Under the pieces are notes generated by a model that was not told the origin of the DNA, made no database searches, and was given only the letters and a program-made list of their open reading frames with translations. This document shows, piece by piece, positions 35,122-45,845 of a stretch of DNA of 64,000 nucleotides. The translations under genes and the position numbers were made by a program. Each line of letters begins with the position of its first letter. Position 1 is the first letter of the stretch. Source of the DNA: Fonsecaea monophora. Taxonomy: Eukaryota; Ascomycota; Eurotiomycetes; Chaetothyriales; Herpotrichiellaceae. The DNA lies in NCBI RefSeq assembly GCF_001642475.1, contig NW_019173980.1, forward strand, positions 62,001-126,000, given 5' to 3'.

Positions 35122-37584
35122 GCGACCGATCTGCACAGGTGCTTCTTACCACAAATCGTTACTGCGATCGATATTCCGCGCACATGATACACACGTTTGG
35201 GGGCTGCGGAGACACGCGCGAAAGACTACTTGCAGAAATTTTCTATTGATGTCACAAGAGTACGAGAGCAAGCAAGCCGCCGGAGAGAGCAGGCATGATG
35301 ATTGAATCAACGCTACTGGCTGGTGGTGGGCGCGGGGGTGGTGGTATTGGACTGTAACTGTACTGGACTGGGTAATCGGGCAAAGCAAAGTCGCTACGTC
35401 TCTTTGGATATACCCCAATCTGCGTTTGCTTGGTTCTTGGGACAGTTCTGGTGCTGGCGAGACAACAAAAATTGCTCTGTCGTTTTTGCGCTCAGATACA
35501 AAACAATTAATGCCATGTTTCCTTGTTGAGAGTCACCGTTTTCGTTTTACATGGTACCTGCATCGCCGAGAGTGACACGCCTACGAGTATGGAATTGTGG
35601 TGTGGTGTGGTGTGAATGTGGCTCGTCTCATTGCTCTCAGTTGCGGAGCTTTCCAGAAAACGCAAAACGATGGCTGCGAAAAGAAGGGACAAAACGTCAT
35701 GATGGGCAACTGATGATCGTCTGATCTGATCTTCTGGTCCTCTATTCTTCTGGAGGCTTGGAGAGGTTTCGAATGTCATGGGAAAGTTTGGTATCATTTT
35801 CACATTGTCGTCATGCCCAAGCCTTTTGGCCGTTCGTTTCGAGAAGGCCCCAATGTGCTTGGTGCCAAGTGATTGGCGCCACCCGGCGCCTGGGACATCG
35901 AAGATCGCCGAGAATGGGTGATGTGATGTGATGCAGAAGATGCTGCGGCATTATGGGAGAGGACGGAGGCTCTTGGAAAGTCCCATCTCATTCCCAAGTC
36001 CAATCCAAGGGCTTGGGCTTTCTTTGGCGCTTAGGTCTTGGGGCTTGGACAATGGCCATTATCGACGACCACAACTTTGTGTGAAGGGGACTTGGTATAT
36101 TCGGTGATTAGGTCCTTACTTCATCGACGGGCTCGGCAGATGTAAGAACCCCCTAACCTCGTCACTCAATGTACTTCGTCTAGCTACGCGACGTTGAGGT
36201 CTGACGTCTGAAACAGCTCTTATGGCAGTCACATTACCCTGCCTTATTTCTTACCGAGAAAACACCAAGAATCTACCAAGAGCGCACTTGTCCTTGTAGA
36301 TAGGGGGTTTTTCTCTTTGCCATTTTCCATTTTCCATTTTCGATCTATCATTGCCATTGCCATGGCGCGGGGAATGTCTTGGGTATGCAGCGTGTAGTAA
36401 GTGGTATGTAGTATGGGCATTTAGCTCACCAGGCTGATCATTTTTTGGCGCACACTCTCTCATCGCCTCGTCCCTTTTCACCGGTATTTCGTTCCATGCT
36501 GTCTCTGCGGGTGTCTTTTCCATGTCTTTTTCAAGTATGTCATGTCATGTCATGATCATTGATCAACCACTTATCTCTTCACACCCTACCTCTTCCTATA
36601 CTGCCTGTTTACCTACTTGCCTAGGTAGGGATGGCGGGTTTTTTTTTTTCCTTTTTAATTCCATCCTCTCTCCCATTCAGTCCCACCGATGCCATCATAG
36701 TTCCTGGTATTGGCTTGGCACCTAATTAAAGAACTGTCCGATCTATTTGATCCACGATCACTTTTGTCCTTGATTTCCCCATCTGGCAAAAAGGCGGGGG
36801 AAAAGTCTTGGGACCGGCAAGGGTCGCAGGCTGGCAGGCTGGCAGGGGATCTGGCTCGCTGGGGAGGTGTTTATTCACGTTCTACTCGCATCTGGTCCTG
36901 GACTCGGGACTCTTTCTTTGACCACCATGCCACCATTAACACGATATGTGAAAGATGAAGGACGAAGGCGAAGTTGCATCCCACCGAGGCATCAGGTATC
37001 TAGTAATGGCCAAGAATGGACCCCTGGTTCTCGGACTCGGACTCGGATTCGCATATCCGCTTGGGTACAAAATGCCATCTGCATGTTTACCCTCCACCGT
37101 TATCTATACCCATGTTGATGCTCTTCAGGCCTCCCATCGTAAGTATATCGTGCAGAACCGACAGGAGCTAGAAACGACTACATTCGCCTCGACGGTCCAG
37201 CGTGAGTCCTCTCCAGAAACCGGGTATAGCCTTACGCTGGATCCCTCACGTTTGCGTATCCCTTCTCCCTCCCCCTCTCTAACTTTCCCGGTCGTAATGC
37301 TAAGGAATTCGGCTCCCCGGAGGCAAAAGATAGCCCTGCGCCCGTTGCTGACCCTCTGACCCTCTGACCCGGCTAAATGCCCGAATCCTCCTTTCCATCT
37401 TTGGAGCGGGGTAGGCCATCTCCTCGAGTAGAGGCTGACACGAGCAACTATACACCCTGCGTGCGGAACGCGTGTCAGAACTCTGCAAGACTGATGCGGT
37501 ACGTCTCCACCTCATCCGCTTTCAGAGCATCCTTGATTGTGTTGGCGGTGGTCGACTCGCGGCCGATACGATGGGGTACAAGCT
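35122..37584. other. Convergent intergenic region, transporter / MEMO1
   Basis: 2.46 kb. It has repeated CCATTTT phrases (36320-36345), a TCATG repeat (36536-36555), a T-run (36639-36648) and TA-poor spacer. An ATG-started 134-codon frame at 36955-37359 is rich in Leu/Gly/Pro and has no family signal; it is not called. Confidence 0.4.
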
Positions 37585-38718
37585 TCATAGGACCGCAAAA
37601 GCGCTCACGTAGCTGACACTGCTATCCCTGACTGTCTCGGCGTCGCTGCTTCGTTCGTACCGCATGAACCTGAACCGTCTGCGGTCCCCCGGTTCACCAC
37701 CCTTCTCCCGCTCCAGCCGCTCCACCTCCTCAAGGCCAGCCATGAATACACCGATGGGATGCCGCCCACAGACGGTGTTGCCGGTTTCCTTGAGCACACG
37801 GAGGAATTCTGAATGTTCTCCCGTGGCGACGGCGCACATGCAAGCTCGGTCAGCGTGTGCGATGCTCTCAAATATCCGTGGTCCGTCCTTGGGAACCGAA
37901 TTCCTCGAGCCTAGATTATGACCAAGTCCCAGTGTGGGCATCTTGTGTACATCTTCATTGACCGATTTTTTTCCCGTGGTCGACTCTCCTCGCACGCCAT
38001 TGGGAAGTGTGAGCGGCGACAAAGCCGGGCTGGGTGCGTCGGGGAGGTAGTACGTATAGCCAAACCGACTCCCCCAGTGACAGAAATCCGACGAGATGAC
38101 AAAGGCATTGCTTTCATCTGCGATGTATGGAGCCAACATTTTTCCCAGCGCAGCCTCCGTTGCAGGGTTCGTCCCTCCGACCATGATGGGGACGAGAGGG
38201 GGGTATGAGGACTCGGGCTTGCCGGGGTATAGCTTTTGGAGGAGACGGTGGATGTACGGCAGCTGCATCTCGGCGCTGTGTTCGGCCTCATCCACGGCCT
38301 GAGACATGGTGGTGAATTTGACCGTGCGACCTTGGACGACCGTAGAGAGAGCGGACAGTTCTTGGATAGTCTGATGATCGAGAGGGAGAGGCGTGCTGGA
38401 GAGAGGGGTCTCGTAGGCGTCCACGACGGGCAACGCGGCCGTGCTCAAGTGGTGGTGATGGGACGGGTGGAGGATGAAGATGCGTTTGGCCTTGGACAGG
38501 TCGAGGCATTTGTACGCCCATGCCGCACAGGGACCAGAGTATGCGTACCCTGCGTGAGGAGATATCACCACTCGGGCTCCGGGCACTGGCAAGCTGTCGA
38601 CGCCAGGAAGTACGCCTGTCTCGGGCACTTGTGAGAGCCACTGGTCGAGTTGGGCTGCCAGTTGTCGGCCATTGCCAGAGTACCACGACCCGGCATGAGA
38701 GGCTTCTCTCACGGCCAT
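37585..38718 (-). CDS. MHO1: MEMO1 family protein (Mho1-like)
   Basis: Single-exon 377-aa protein. It begins VREASHAGSWYSGNG, the MEMO family opening. Conserved metal-site-like residues are visible: H55 in SPHAGYAYSG, H87 in HPSHHHHL, H213 in SSDFCHWGSRFGY and C316 in CGRHPIGVF. It is longer than human MEMO1 (297 aa) because of a low-complexity insert at about residues 221-280, between the FCHWG block and the IFESIAHAD helix. MEMO1 resembles class III extradiol dioxygenases; human MEMO1 binds copper or iron and affects cell motility and redox, and yeast Mho1 affects invasive growth. A fungal function is not fixed. It is divergent from the PIP-box gene across 566 bp. Confidence 0.93.
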   Translation of the reverse strand: MAVREASHAGSWYSGNGRQLAAQLDQWLSQVPETGVLPGVDSLPVPGARVVISPHAGYAYSGPCAAWAYKCLDLSKAKRIFILHPSHHHHLSTAALPVVDAYETPLSSTPLPLDHQTIQELSALSTVVQGRTVKFTTMSQAVDEAEHSAEMQLPYIHRLLQKLYPGKPESSYPPLVPIMVGGTNPATEAALGKMLAPYIADESNAFVISSDFCHWGSRFGYTYYLPDAPSPALSPLTLPNGVRGESTTGKKSVNEDVHKMPTLGLGHNLGSRNSVPKDGPRIFESIAHADRACMCAVATGEHSEFLRVLKETGNTVCGRHPIGVFMAGLEEVERLEREKGGEPGDRRRFRFMRYERSSDAETVRDSSVSYVSAFAVL

Positions 38719-39284
38719 CTTGGCAGGAGGAAACTAGAGAACTATGAGGCGAGGAGTAAGATGTCAAAACACCTTCACAAGTTATTGGAGAGTTGTGGTT
38801 GGCGAGTGGTCGATGATCTCCCACCTGGGATGAAGCCCAAGTTGTCCCAAGCGGGGTCACCAAGGCCATCCTCACCTCGTGGCTCAGACGTGTGCGGGGA
38901 TCCTTTAGCGCCTCTGTTCTGTGGTCATGGTTCCATTCTGTACCCTCGTCATCAAACGCCCTTCGCGCTCTGAATTGTTCAATTGCCTCATCATAATATT
39001 CTGCCAGTGTCCATTTCCTAGACAGTGTATCAATTCTGTTGTATCTCTACTCTGTACCTCGTGCAGAGAGCTATTCCATCCGCGCAAACCAGTCCTTGTC
39101 TCGATTGGACGCCTGAAGCTCTTACCAGCCACCCCCATTTCTTCGCGCGCTTCCGACGCGTATAGTGGCTATTCGCTCGTCCCACGCGTCACTCCTCACA
39201 AAACGCTCGTCTCTCTACCCCAAGTACCTCGTTCCTACAACCACAATCTACTAGTTGTGCACAGCGATAGAAACCCCAGCAAGC
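38719..39284. promoter_or_regulatory. Bidirectional promoter, MEMO1 / PIP-box protein
   Basis: 566 bp between divergent ATGs. The right-hand part carries two ACGCGT sites, listed separately. Confidence 0.55.
39156..39189. promoter_or_regulatory. Two ACGCGT (MCB-like) sites
   Basis: ACGCGT at 39156-39161 and again at 39184-39189, 28 bp apart, 129 and 101 bp upstream of the ATG at 39285. Paired MluI cell-cycle boxes at this distance are typical of MBF-driven G1/S genes in yeasts. Function here is inferred. Confidence 0.5.
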
Positions 39285-39896
39285 ATGAGCAAACGAAAGG
39301 CCTCCACCTTTGAGGAGGACATGTACAATTTGCAACCATACACCATGATTCCCTCCACGCCCTCGACGACGTCGTCCCCTCTGTCCTCCACCAGCACGAT
39401 CTCATCCAACAGCGACGCGAACCCTTACGACTTCCTCAGAGTCAAGGCCGTGCCTTATCTCAACAGCCGGACGCGCAAGAGGTATCGCGACGGTCGGCCA
39501 GACGAGGAGACCATCCACGAGAACACCCTGAAGAAACTGTACGAGGCCCAACGACTGCATCTCGACGAGGCGATGCCCATGTCGGACGTGATTCCGTTTG
39601 GTGAAGACGGCCTGCCCGTGGACGAAGCCGACGCCGAGATGACCGACGAGGTCCCTGAGGCGGAGATACCGCACGCCGCGCAATCGAACCAGACTACGAT
39701 CGACGCCTTTTTCGGTGGTGGGCGAGGAGGCGTTGCACAATCTCGGGCAAGCACAGTAGAACTGCGGCCGAGCCCTTTCGCCTCGCTTTTGAGCGCTTCC
39801 AGCAGACCGCGACAGCAGATCCAGAGGACCTGCTCTGACTACTGGAACAATCTGACTCTGCAGTCTGTCAGTGACTCCGCCACTACCGCCCGATAA
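39285..39896 (+). CDS. Small acidic protein with PCNA-binding PIP box
   Basis: Single-exon 203-aa protein of no named family that I know. It opens MSKRKASTFEED. A conserved-looking segment at about 45-90 (FLRVKAVPYLNS, RTRKRYRDGRPDEETIHE, then a helix) is followed by an acidic stretch (about 95-130) and a canonical PIP box QTTIDAFF at 136-143, with a basic residue (R147) four positions after the second Phe. That +4 base is a feature of PIP degrons read by CRL4-Cdt2, although the Thr-Asp pair of a strict degron is not present. The C-terminus is Ser/Arg-rich. With paired ACGCGT boxes upstream, a replication-linked role is likely. An RNR-inhibitor-like or PCNA-regulatory function is possible but not shown. 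The start is the first ATG; an upstream TTG frame is ignored. Confidence 0.8.
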   Translation: MSKRKASTFEEDMYNLQPYTMIPSTPSTTSSPLSSTSTISSNSDANPYDFLRVKAVPYLNSRTRKRYRDGRPDEETIHENTLKKLYEAQRLHLDEAMPMSDVIPFGEDGLPVDEADAEMTDEVPEAEIPHAAQSNQTTIDAFFGGGRGGVAQSRASTVELRPSPFASLLSASSRPRQQIQRTCSDYWNNLTLQSVSDSATTAR

Positions 39897-41230
39897 CAAT
39901 TCGACCTTGGTTTCATGACCAAAAAAAACCGAAGACCGCTTCGCTGCGTGAGCAGCACGCAGCTATGCCATGGAAAATGAGACACGGTAAAATCTACGGA
40001 CAAAGATCTACGGAACATAAGGAGAGAGAGCTCTTCGTGGAATGTCTGTGCCGACCAGTAGTCTGAGGATGAAACCGCTGATGCGGTCCTGGAAAGATAA
40101 GGGGCAAAACGGAATCACCGCCAGGTTTGAAGCAAGCTCGGCATCCATGCCAACACCACCCGCCTTCCGCTTTGCATACAGATTCCAGCGTAGGAGTTGG
40201 TCTATTGTGGGCATCAAAAGTTTGGCCAAAAAAAAAGGCGTGAGCGTGGATGCATTTCGAAGGTCAATGTACCGCAGGACTGGGCTGCTTTGGTACATCA
40301 ATAGATCGTCTACTGAAGCCAACAAGTCTCACTTGACTTCATCTGCTTGCCTCTGACCAACTACTATTGCGGGAGATAATGCCGCAATTGACAGACATTC
40401 GTTCCCGTGGACGACTGCCCATGTGACTACACAATCGATTCGTTCTTGATTGATTTGTTTCGATATGACTATCACCATGCACGAAGAGAAAGTGAGCGGC
40501 CACTGAAGCAGATAGATGGATAACTCATAGGTACATAAGATCCATGTCAAACGCTGTGATATGATATTGACTTTGGATGTCCACTTACAATGACGCCACC
40601 GAGCGTGCCTTTACCATAAAGAAAATCAATCCCATTGTCACGTCGTTTCCCTTCCCATTACCCATGCAACAGAGAATTCAAGCCTGATGTTGGGTGCGCA
40701 AAAGGGACGAGTACCCCTGATGCAATGCAGCAAGCCATGTATCATATGTCCTTTGTGCGCCCATGCCTGAGTCCGTGTTCTCCAATGTAAGCCCGAATTT
40801 TGTTGAGAATTTATGCATCGTATCATCATGAGTGCTGGTGGATGTTTGTGCTGCGGCCAAAATGTGTACGTCCACGTCCATGTTGTGGTTGTAAATCCTG
40901 CCCCGGTCGTCATTTTCGTGAATTGATGATGGGCCACCCCTGGTAAGATCAGCCCATCCATCGACTTTGTCGCCCCGCCTTCGTCGATGGCGGGTTTGCA
41001 GGTGCAAAGCTAGTGCTTTGTCCACTAAATCTCCTCCGTACCAATATGCTTGCTAACTTTATCTCCTTTCCTGTGTTCCGCTGTGTAATGCCTCAACAGT
41101 CGATAGACCAGTCTCCCGAGTCTCCCGAAATCTGCCCTTGCAGAGCGGACGGCCGAGCAGTCAATGTTCAAGATCCCGAGTTGACTCTAGACCTATTTCT
41201 TCGCCTGGATAACCTTGTCACTTTGGATCT
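39897..41230. other. Convergent intergenic region, PIP-box gene / RING gene
   Basis: 1.33 kb with both 3' UTRs. Frames of about 105-115 codons exist on both strands at 40008-40356 and 40678-41025, none with a recognisable domain. Confidence 0.45.
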
Positions 41231-42778
41231 TCAAGGAGATATCTCGTCAGATGGTTCTCCATTGACCACTCGAAAAGGTGCGCTTCGAGCCGGCTCATCC
41301 TCTGCGCGTCTGCTGGCGCGATACCGTTCCGTCCGTTCATCAAACATGCTGTTAAGCCGATGCTGATATGTCCGGTCCATTGTGTCCAGCGCCAGCTTGA
41401 CCTTGTCATACGTTTCTCTTGCCTTCTCCCTTGCTAATTTGGTCTTCTCGCATCTCCTGATCAATGGGGTGAGATCCGCAAGTTCCCCGCGAAGTTGAGC
41501 CTCAAGCAGTGCAGAATTGGCGGCAATATCCTCGTGGTTCGCACGATTGCAGTCGGATGAAGCCACGCGACTTTGATTTCGCAATTCATCACTTTGGCGT
41601 ATTCGCTCTTCTCGTAACTGGAGGACGGCACTCCTGGTCTCGGGACTCAGTGCCTCAGGGAGCGCCAAAAAGGATCGGGCTGATCGGTAGTTGGCATAAT
41701 ACATCGAGCCTCCAACTCGCCGCATTCTTGAACGCTCTGGCTTTGCACTAACATTGAGCTCAATCTTGGCGTCTCCTTTCAATGATTCTGGTGCTTTAAA
41801 CTCGACACCCTCATCCCACGACTTGTCAGTGACTGGTGGAACAACATTGTTCAACATGCGTCTCGCATCGATGGTTCTACGACACTTCATACAAGCTTTG
41901 CTCTTGGAGTATGTCACTGAATTAACCCAGGCGGATAGACAGGTCGCATGAATGGGCGTATTACAACAGGTAATGACGGCCATGAAATGATCCTTCTCAA
42001 ACTCGAGCTGGCAGGCTGGACATTCCTTCTTGTGGGATTCCAGCGCTTCGATATCCTCTGTAGTGGCGCGAGTGAGGATCAACATGATAGGCGGTTTCTG
42101 CGAGTCGGTGGCCGAGCTTGGTGGTCCCTGCCCGGACGATACAGACGTAGTTGCGACTGGCCGTGGGGGAAAGGCAGCAGACTGAGGCCAGTCCACTGGA
42201 TAGCCGAAGCTGTTGGCCGTTAAACTCGTTGACGATTCCACCGAATGACCAGGTGGTTCTCGCAAGCGCTCGTCCGACTCTCTGTGGTGATGGAAAATAG
42301 ACTCTTCCAGTGGTCGAACAAGAGCGAATTCTAAATCCGGCGAAAGAGCAGGTTGGTACACAAAACTTGACATGTTGACGGGTCGTTGATGCTGGCCTGT
42401 AGGGGCAAGGTTCTGATAGGCGAAAGGAGGGTCGACACCACGTAAGTCTTGAGCAAAGCCAGAGCCTGAAGCAAGGTACTCGAGCGCAGCATCTTCCTCC
42501 ATAAAAACGCCGGGTTGCATCAAACGTGGGGTCTCTTGGAGGGAAGTTGCGAGCAGGTCCCTTGAGGACGGAACCGACGTAGGCACAGAATTGCGGGGTG
42601 GAATTGGTGAATATTCGGCCATGTGTCTGCGAGCGCTTCTCTGGAATTCGATCCTGCGACGCTTGTACTTATAGTCCTCAGGAGAGGGAACTTCTCTGTC
42701 AGAGCGTGCTTGAGGTCCGGATGGGTTGTAGCCGTCCCGATGGGGCGGAGACGACATCTGGGGGTGGAAGGACTCCAT
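41231..42778 (-). CDS. RING-like zinc-finger and coiled-coil protein
   Basis: Single-exon 515-aa protein. Residues 1-230 are disordered (Ser, Pro, Gln, with a basic KYKRRRIEF patch). A RING-like finger follows: C253-x2-C256, C271-C272, H277-x2-C280 (HATCLSAWV) and C296-x2-C299. It is degenerate: the fourth ligand, expected three residues before H277, is Thr, though the neighbouring C271 could substitute. The C-terminal 150 residues are strongly helical and charged, likely a coiled coil (LREERIRQSDELRNQSR, CEKTKLAREKARETYDKV). By analogy it could be an E3 ubiquitin ligase; the missing ligand makes that uncertain. A second Met lies 8 residues in. Confidence 0.8.
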   Translation of the reverse strand: MESFHPQMSSPPHRDGYNPSGPQARSDREVPSPEDYKYKRRRIEFQRSARRHMAEYSPIPPRNSVPTSVPSSRDLLATSLQETPRLMQPGVFMEEDAALEYLASGSGFAQDLRGVDPPFAYQNLAPTGQHQRPVNMSSFVYQPALSPDLEFALVRPLEESIFHHHRESDERLREPPGHSVESSTSLTANSFGYPVDWPQSAAFPPRPVATTSVSSGQGPPSSATDSQKPPIMLILTRATTEDIEALESHKKECPACQLEFEKDHFMAVITCCNTPIHATCLSAWVNSVTYSKSKACMKCRRTIDARRMLNNVVPPVTDKSWDEGVEFKAPESLKGDAKIELNVSAKPERSRMRRVGGSMYYANYRSARSFLALPEALSPETRSAVLQLREERIRQSDELRNQSRVASSDCNRANHEDIAANSALLEAQLRGELADLTPLIRRCEKTKLAREKARETYDKVKLALDTMDRTYQHRLNSMFDERTERYRASRRAEDEPARSAPFRVVNGEPSDEISP

Positions 42779-44933
42779 GCACGGTTGTCAAACGTTGGCT
42801 ATCGTGGTTAGGTAGCTGTGTCTATGCAGGCAGGTGAGAATTTTTCGGACAAGCCTCAGCAAGTCGGAGAAGTGTAGAAACTAGTCTCTGTCGCTAAGAT
42901 GGATTGCCGCTGCTTCAAGTTTGGTTGACCACGGATTACGCAGCGAGTATCGGTAGGGGCCGAAGGCTGCTATAGCGATCACCGCAGATCCGGTGAACAG
43001 ACGGCGTGAAGTACGTCTTTAGGACTAGCTAAACGGCGGAACAGAAAACGTTGAAAGTGATGCTGGAAGGATATAATGGGTGAAAGAGGTGAAAGCAGTG
43101 AAAGTCGTAGGAGAAGTGTGGTGAAAGTAAGGTTGTAACGGAATCTGGATCGTCATGCGAGGGGGAGAGGACAGAATCCCCTCAAGTGTCCGGTCTTTGG
43201 ACTGTAGCGAGGGACCCGAGACCCTTGACCTGCCGCACCTGGAAGTTGGACGTCGGGGATCGGGGAGGGCAGAATGAACCGAGTATTTGCTGAAATATCA
43301 CCCGGAGACTTGTTGAGTGTGGAGAGAGAGAGAGTGGAGGAATCAGGTTGAAAGCCAGGTACGAGTAGGTTTCAGCTTTGGCCGAGGTGTCTTATCTTGG
43401 TCTCGTGGTCTGTGCTTTAGGAGCACCCAGTGACAAGCCGATATTCTAGGTAAGGAAATCGATGACGCTGGTCAATGTTGTAGGAGAAGGCGAGTGGCTC
43501 GGGGGTGATTGGTCGGTGTGTGTAGCATCGGGAGGCTGGATTTCGGAGGTGGAAGGGGTGAAGGATTGAGAGGAAGCTGATTATGGTGAAGTGGAGGAAC
43601 AGGAGCAGGTCCTCAGGAGTCAATCCGTGGCGGCGGTGAGGGTGAGGGTGACAGTGACAGTGACAGTGACAGATACAGTGGGCAGTCCTTGCCGGAGTAG
43701 CAGTAGCAAGGGAGGCAGTAGCAGTAAAAGTAACAGCGGTGGCGCCGCAGCAGCAGCAGTTTCCTACTTCTCAATTCCTGCTTGTTTCGGACTGTCAGCT
43801 TCAATCCTGGCCACCACCACTGGGCACCTGACAGGTACGCCTCGAGTCTCAACCTTGTCACCCACCGTGTGTTGTTCTCAGCCGTCCTTCCGAGCAGGTC
43901 CAGCCCCTCAGGTGACGAGACGAGACGAGAGCCAGAGGGTCCTCTGAACGGAACTACGGCAACAACTTGACAAAGAAAAGGGAAATGATAGGAAATGGGT
44001 CAAGTAGAGAGCAAGAAGAAGCTGGCGGTTACGAGGAGAAGCCGAGTCGACTTCATTTATTCGCTTCTGTCCTTGTATTTCTGCAGCATGTAATTCGGCC
44101 CAACGTCAGGCGTATTCAAGGGCAAATCTGCGCTGGTTTGCCACGACAGCCTATTGCCTTGCGACCCTCATGCTTGTCGACGTGGGTGGCTCTGCGAACC
44201 ACCAGGACAAATCTTTTGTGATTGAGCACCATCCCCTTAGACAAGATGTACCCAATGTTACCAGCCCAGCCTGCCTGATACCATTACTGGCCATAGTCTG
44301 AAGGTGAGCGGGAAACAAAAGTCGATCATTTTCGGACAAACAGACTTGTGAGACTGGAACTTGAGGTCGCCTCGCTGACAGCCGCATTTCTGCCTTGGTT
44401 AGAGAGGCGCCGCGCTGTGCAAGGACTCCGAAGGGTACAACCGTGGAGCATCATGTGAAACTCTATGGTGTAAAGTGGAGGAAGTGGAGGGGGTTGAGGA
44501 TCGGCTATGGTGACACTTGGGTATCTTGACACGAGTCCAGGAAAGAAAGGAAAGTCATGATCAAATCGATAAAGGCAAACAGAGTCAACTGAGATACTGC
44601 ATGTTATTACCGGTTAAGTCAACGTTGGCATGACTATGACTATGAGCATGACCACCTTCTCAGCCGTTGTTGCTGTGTCTGCCCAAAAATAGCCCGTCAT
44701 TTGATTTGGAGGTGCGCATCTCCTCCCCTGCCCTCCTTGCCTCCCAATTGCTAGAGACATGGCGTATCAACAATCTTTCTGTTCTTCCCATTGTCTGTGC
44801 ACCAGTCTCAACATTTTACTGCAACAACATGGTCACATTTCGCCTATCTTGACGGTGGCCTCGCTAACACCATGAGGTCGCTATCACATATCAACGCCTT
44901 CTCCGCAACGATTTCCTTGGGTCGATTCATAGA
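42779..44933. other. Divergent intergenic region, RING gene / cytochrome b5 gene
   Basis: 2.15 kb. Left part (42800-43600) is purine-rich on the plus strand, i.e. pyrimidine-rich for the minus-strand RING gene, consistent with its promoter. It also has a GTGACA repeat and CAG/CAGTAG runs (43690-43765). No gene is supported. Confidence 0.45.
43648..43671. repeat. GTGACA hexanucleotide repeat, 4 copies
   Basis: Four perfect GTGACA units, preceded by two GGTGAG units. Simple-sequence repeat in an intergenic region. Confidence 0.85.
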
Positions 44934-45845
44934 ATGGGCTGGCTCGCCGCTGGGTGCTGGACTCTTATAGCAGGATACGCTCTCTACCGAATTCTTGTTA
45001 GACAAGAGGTTGTGAAATTACCTGCACAATCCCACCTTGCATCAGACTTGGTCCCTCTGGCCACAGAGATAGAAGAACCCCAGCCAGCATCGGATATTCT
45101 TGACGAAGAAAAGTCGAATCCTGCACGAACCCCTCGCATTTCGCCTCCTCACTTGGAAGTCTCTCAGCCAGGAGACAGCGAACCACCTGGGAAGATGGCG
45201 GACGAAATGATACCCAAGACCGAGAGGATGCCTCCTCCACCATCTCTACCCAAACCCGCTCGACCAACAAGCTCACCTCGTCTGAACCCTCCGAATGTCA
45301 ACACGATACCTACGCCACCTCGACCTGGCAATGGTTTTATTCGACCTCCTCCCTCCGCGGCGGCCTCGTTGCGTGTCCCTCCACTCAAGCCTCTTCCGAA
45401 TGCCTCACTCGCCCCAACTTCCTCCATCATGCCACCTGGCAAGCAGGTTTCACGCAAAGTGATCTTGGAACCGGGGCACTCTCCCTTGGACTGGGCGGCG
45501 CTAACAGCGAATCCCGACAGCCACCTGCGAGGAAAAGATGCGCCAGGTGAAAACCTGATGAGGGTCACGTCAGCACAACTAAAGCGGCAGAATGGAAGAA
45601 AAGGAAGAGATGCCTGGACGGTGTACCAAGGCAAAGTGTACAATATCACGCCATATATCCCGTTCCATCCTGGTGGCGCAGGGGAGATCATGAGGGGCGC
45701 GGGAAAGGATTCTGTCAAGCTGTTCATGGAGGTACATCCTTGGGTGAATTGGGACGCTATGCTAAGTGAGTGTCTTGTTGGAATACTTGTCAGCGAAGGC
45801 GAGGAAACGAGTGCCAATGCTGGAGGTCTGGATGACATGGATTGA
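44934..45845 (+). CDS. Membrane-anchored cytochrome b5-like protein (Irc21/CYB5R4-N type)
   Basis: Single-exon 303-aa protein. An N-terminal hydrophobic segment (AAGCWTLIAGYALYRILV) is a probable signal anchor. Residues 30-180 are Pro/Ser-rich and disordered. The C-terminal cytochrome b5 domain starts with the family phrase HSPLDWAALTANP, then LMRVTSAQLKRQNG, WTVYQGKVYNITPYIPFHPGG and VHPWVNWDAML. The haem ligands would be H245 (HPGG) and H268, 23 residues apart as usual. The phrase around SPLDWA marks the Irc21/CYB5R4 N-terminal subgroup rather than the microsomal b5. Yeast Irc21 is linked to drug and DNA-damage tolerance; the biochemical partner is unclear. There is no reductase domain, so electrons must come from a partner enzyme. 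Confidence 0.9.
   Translation: MGWLAAGCWTLIAGYALYRILVRQEVVKLPAQSHLASDLVPLATEIEEPQPASDILDEEKSNPARTPRISPPHLEVSQPGDSEPPGKMADEMIPKTERMPPPPSLPKPARPTSSPRLNPPNVNTIPTPPRPGNGFIRPPPSAAASLRVPPLKPLPNASLAPTSSIMPPGKQVSRKVILEPGHSPLDWAALTANPDSHLRGKDAPGENLMRVTSAQLKRQNGRKGRDAWTVYQGKVYNITPYIPFHPGGAGEIMRGAGKDSVKLFMEVHPWVNWDAMLSECLVGILVSEGEETSANAGGLDDMD

Noticed and set aside
36955..37359. 134-codon ATG-started frame in the transporter/MEMO1 spacer
   Set aside because: No recognisable domain and no signal peptide; possible chance frame in GC-rich repeats.
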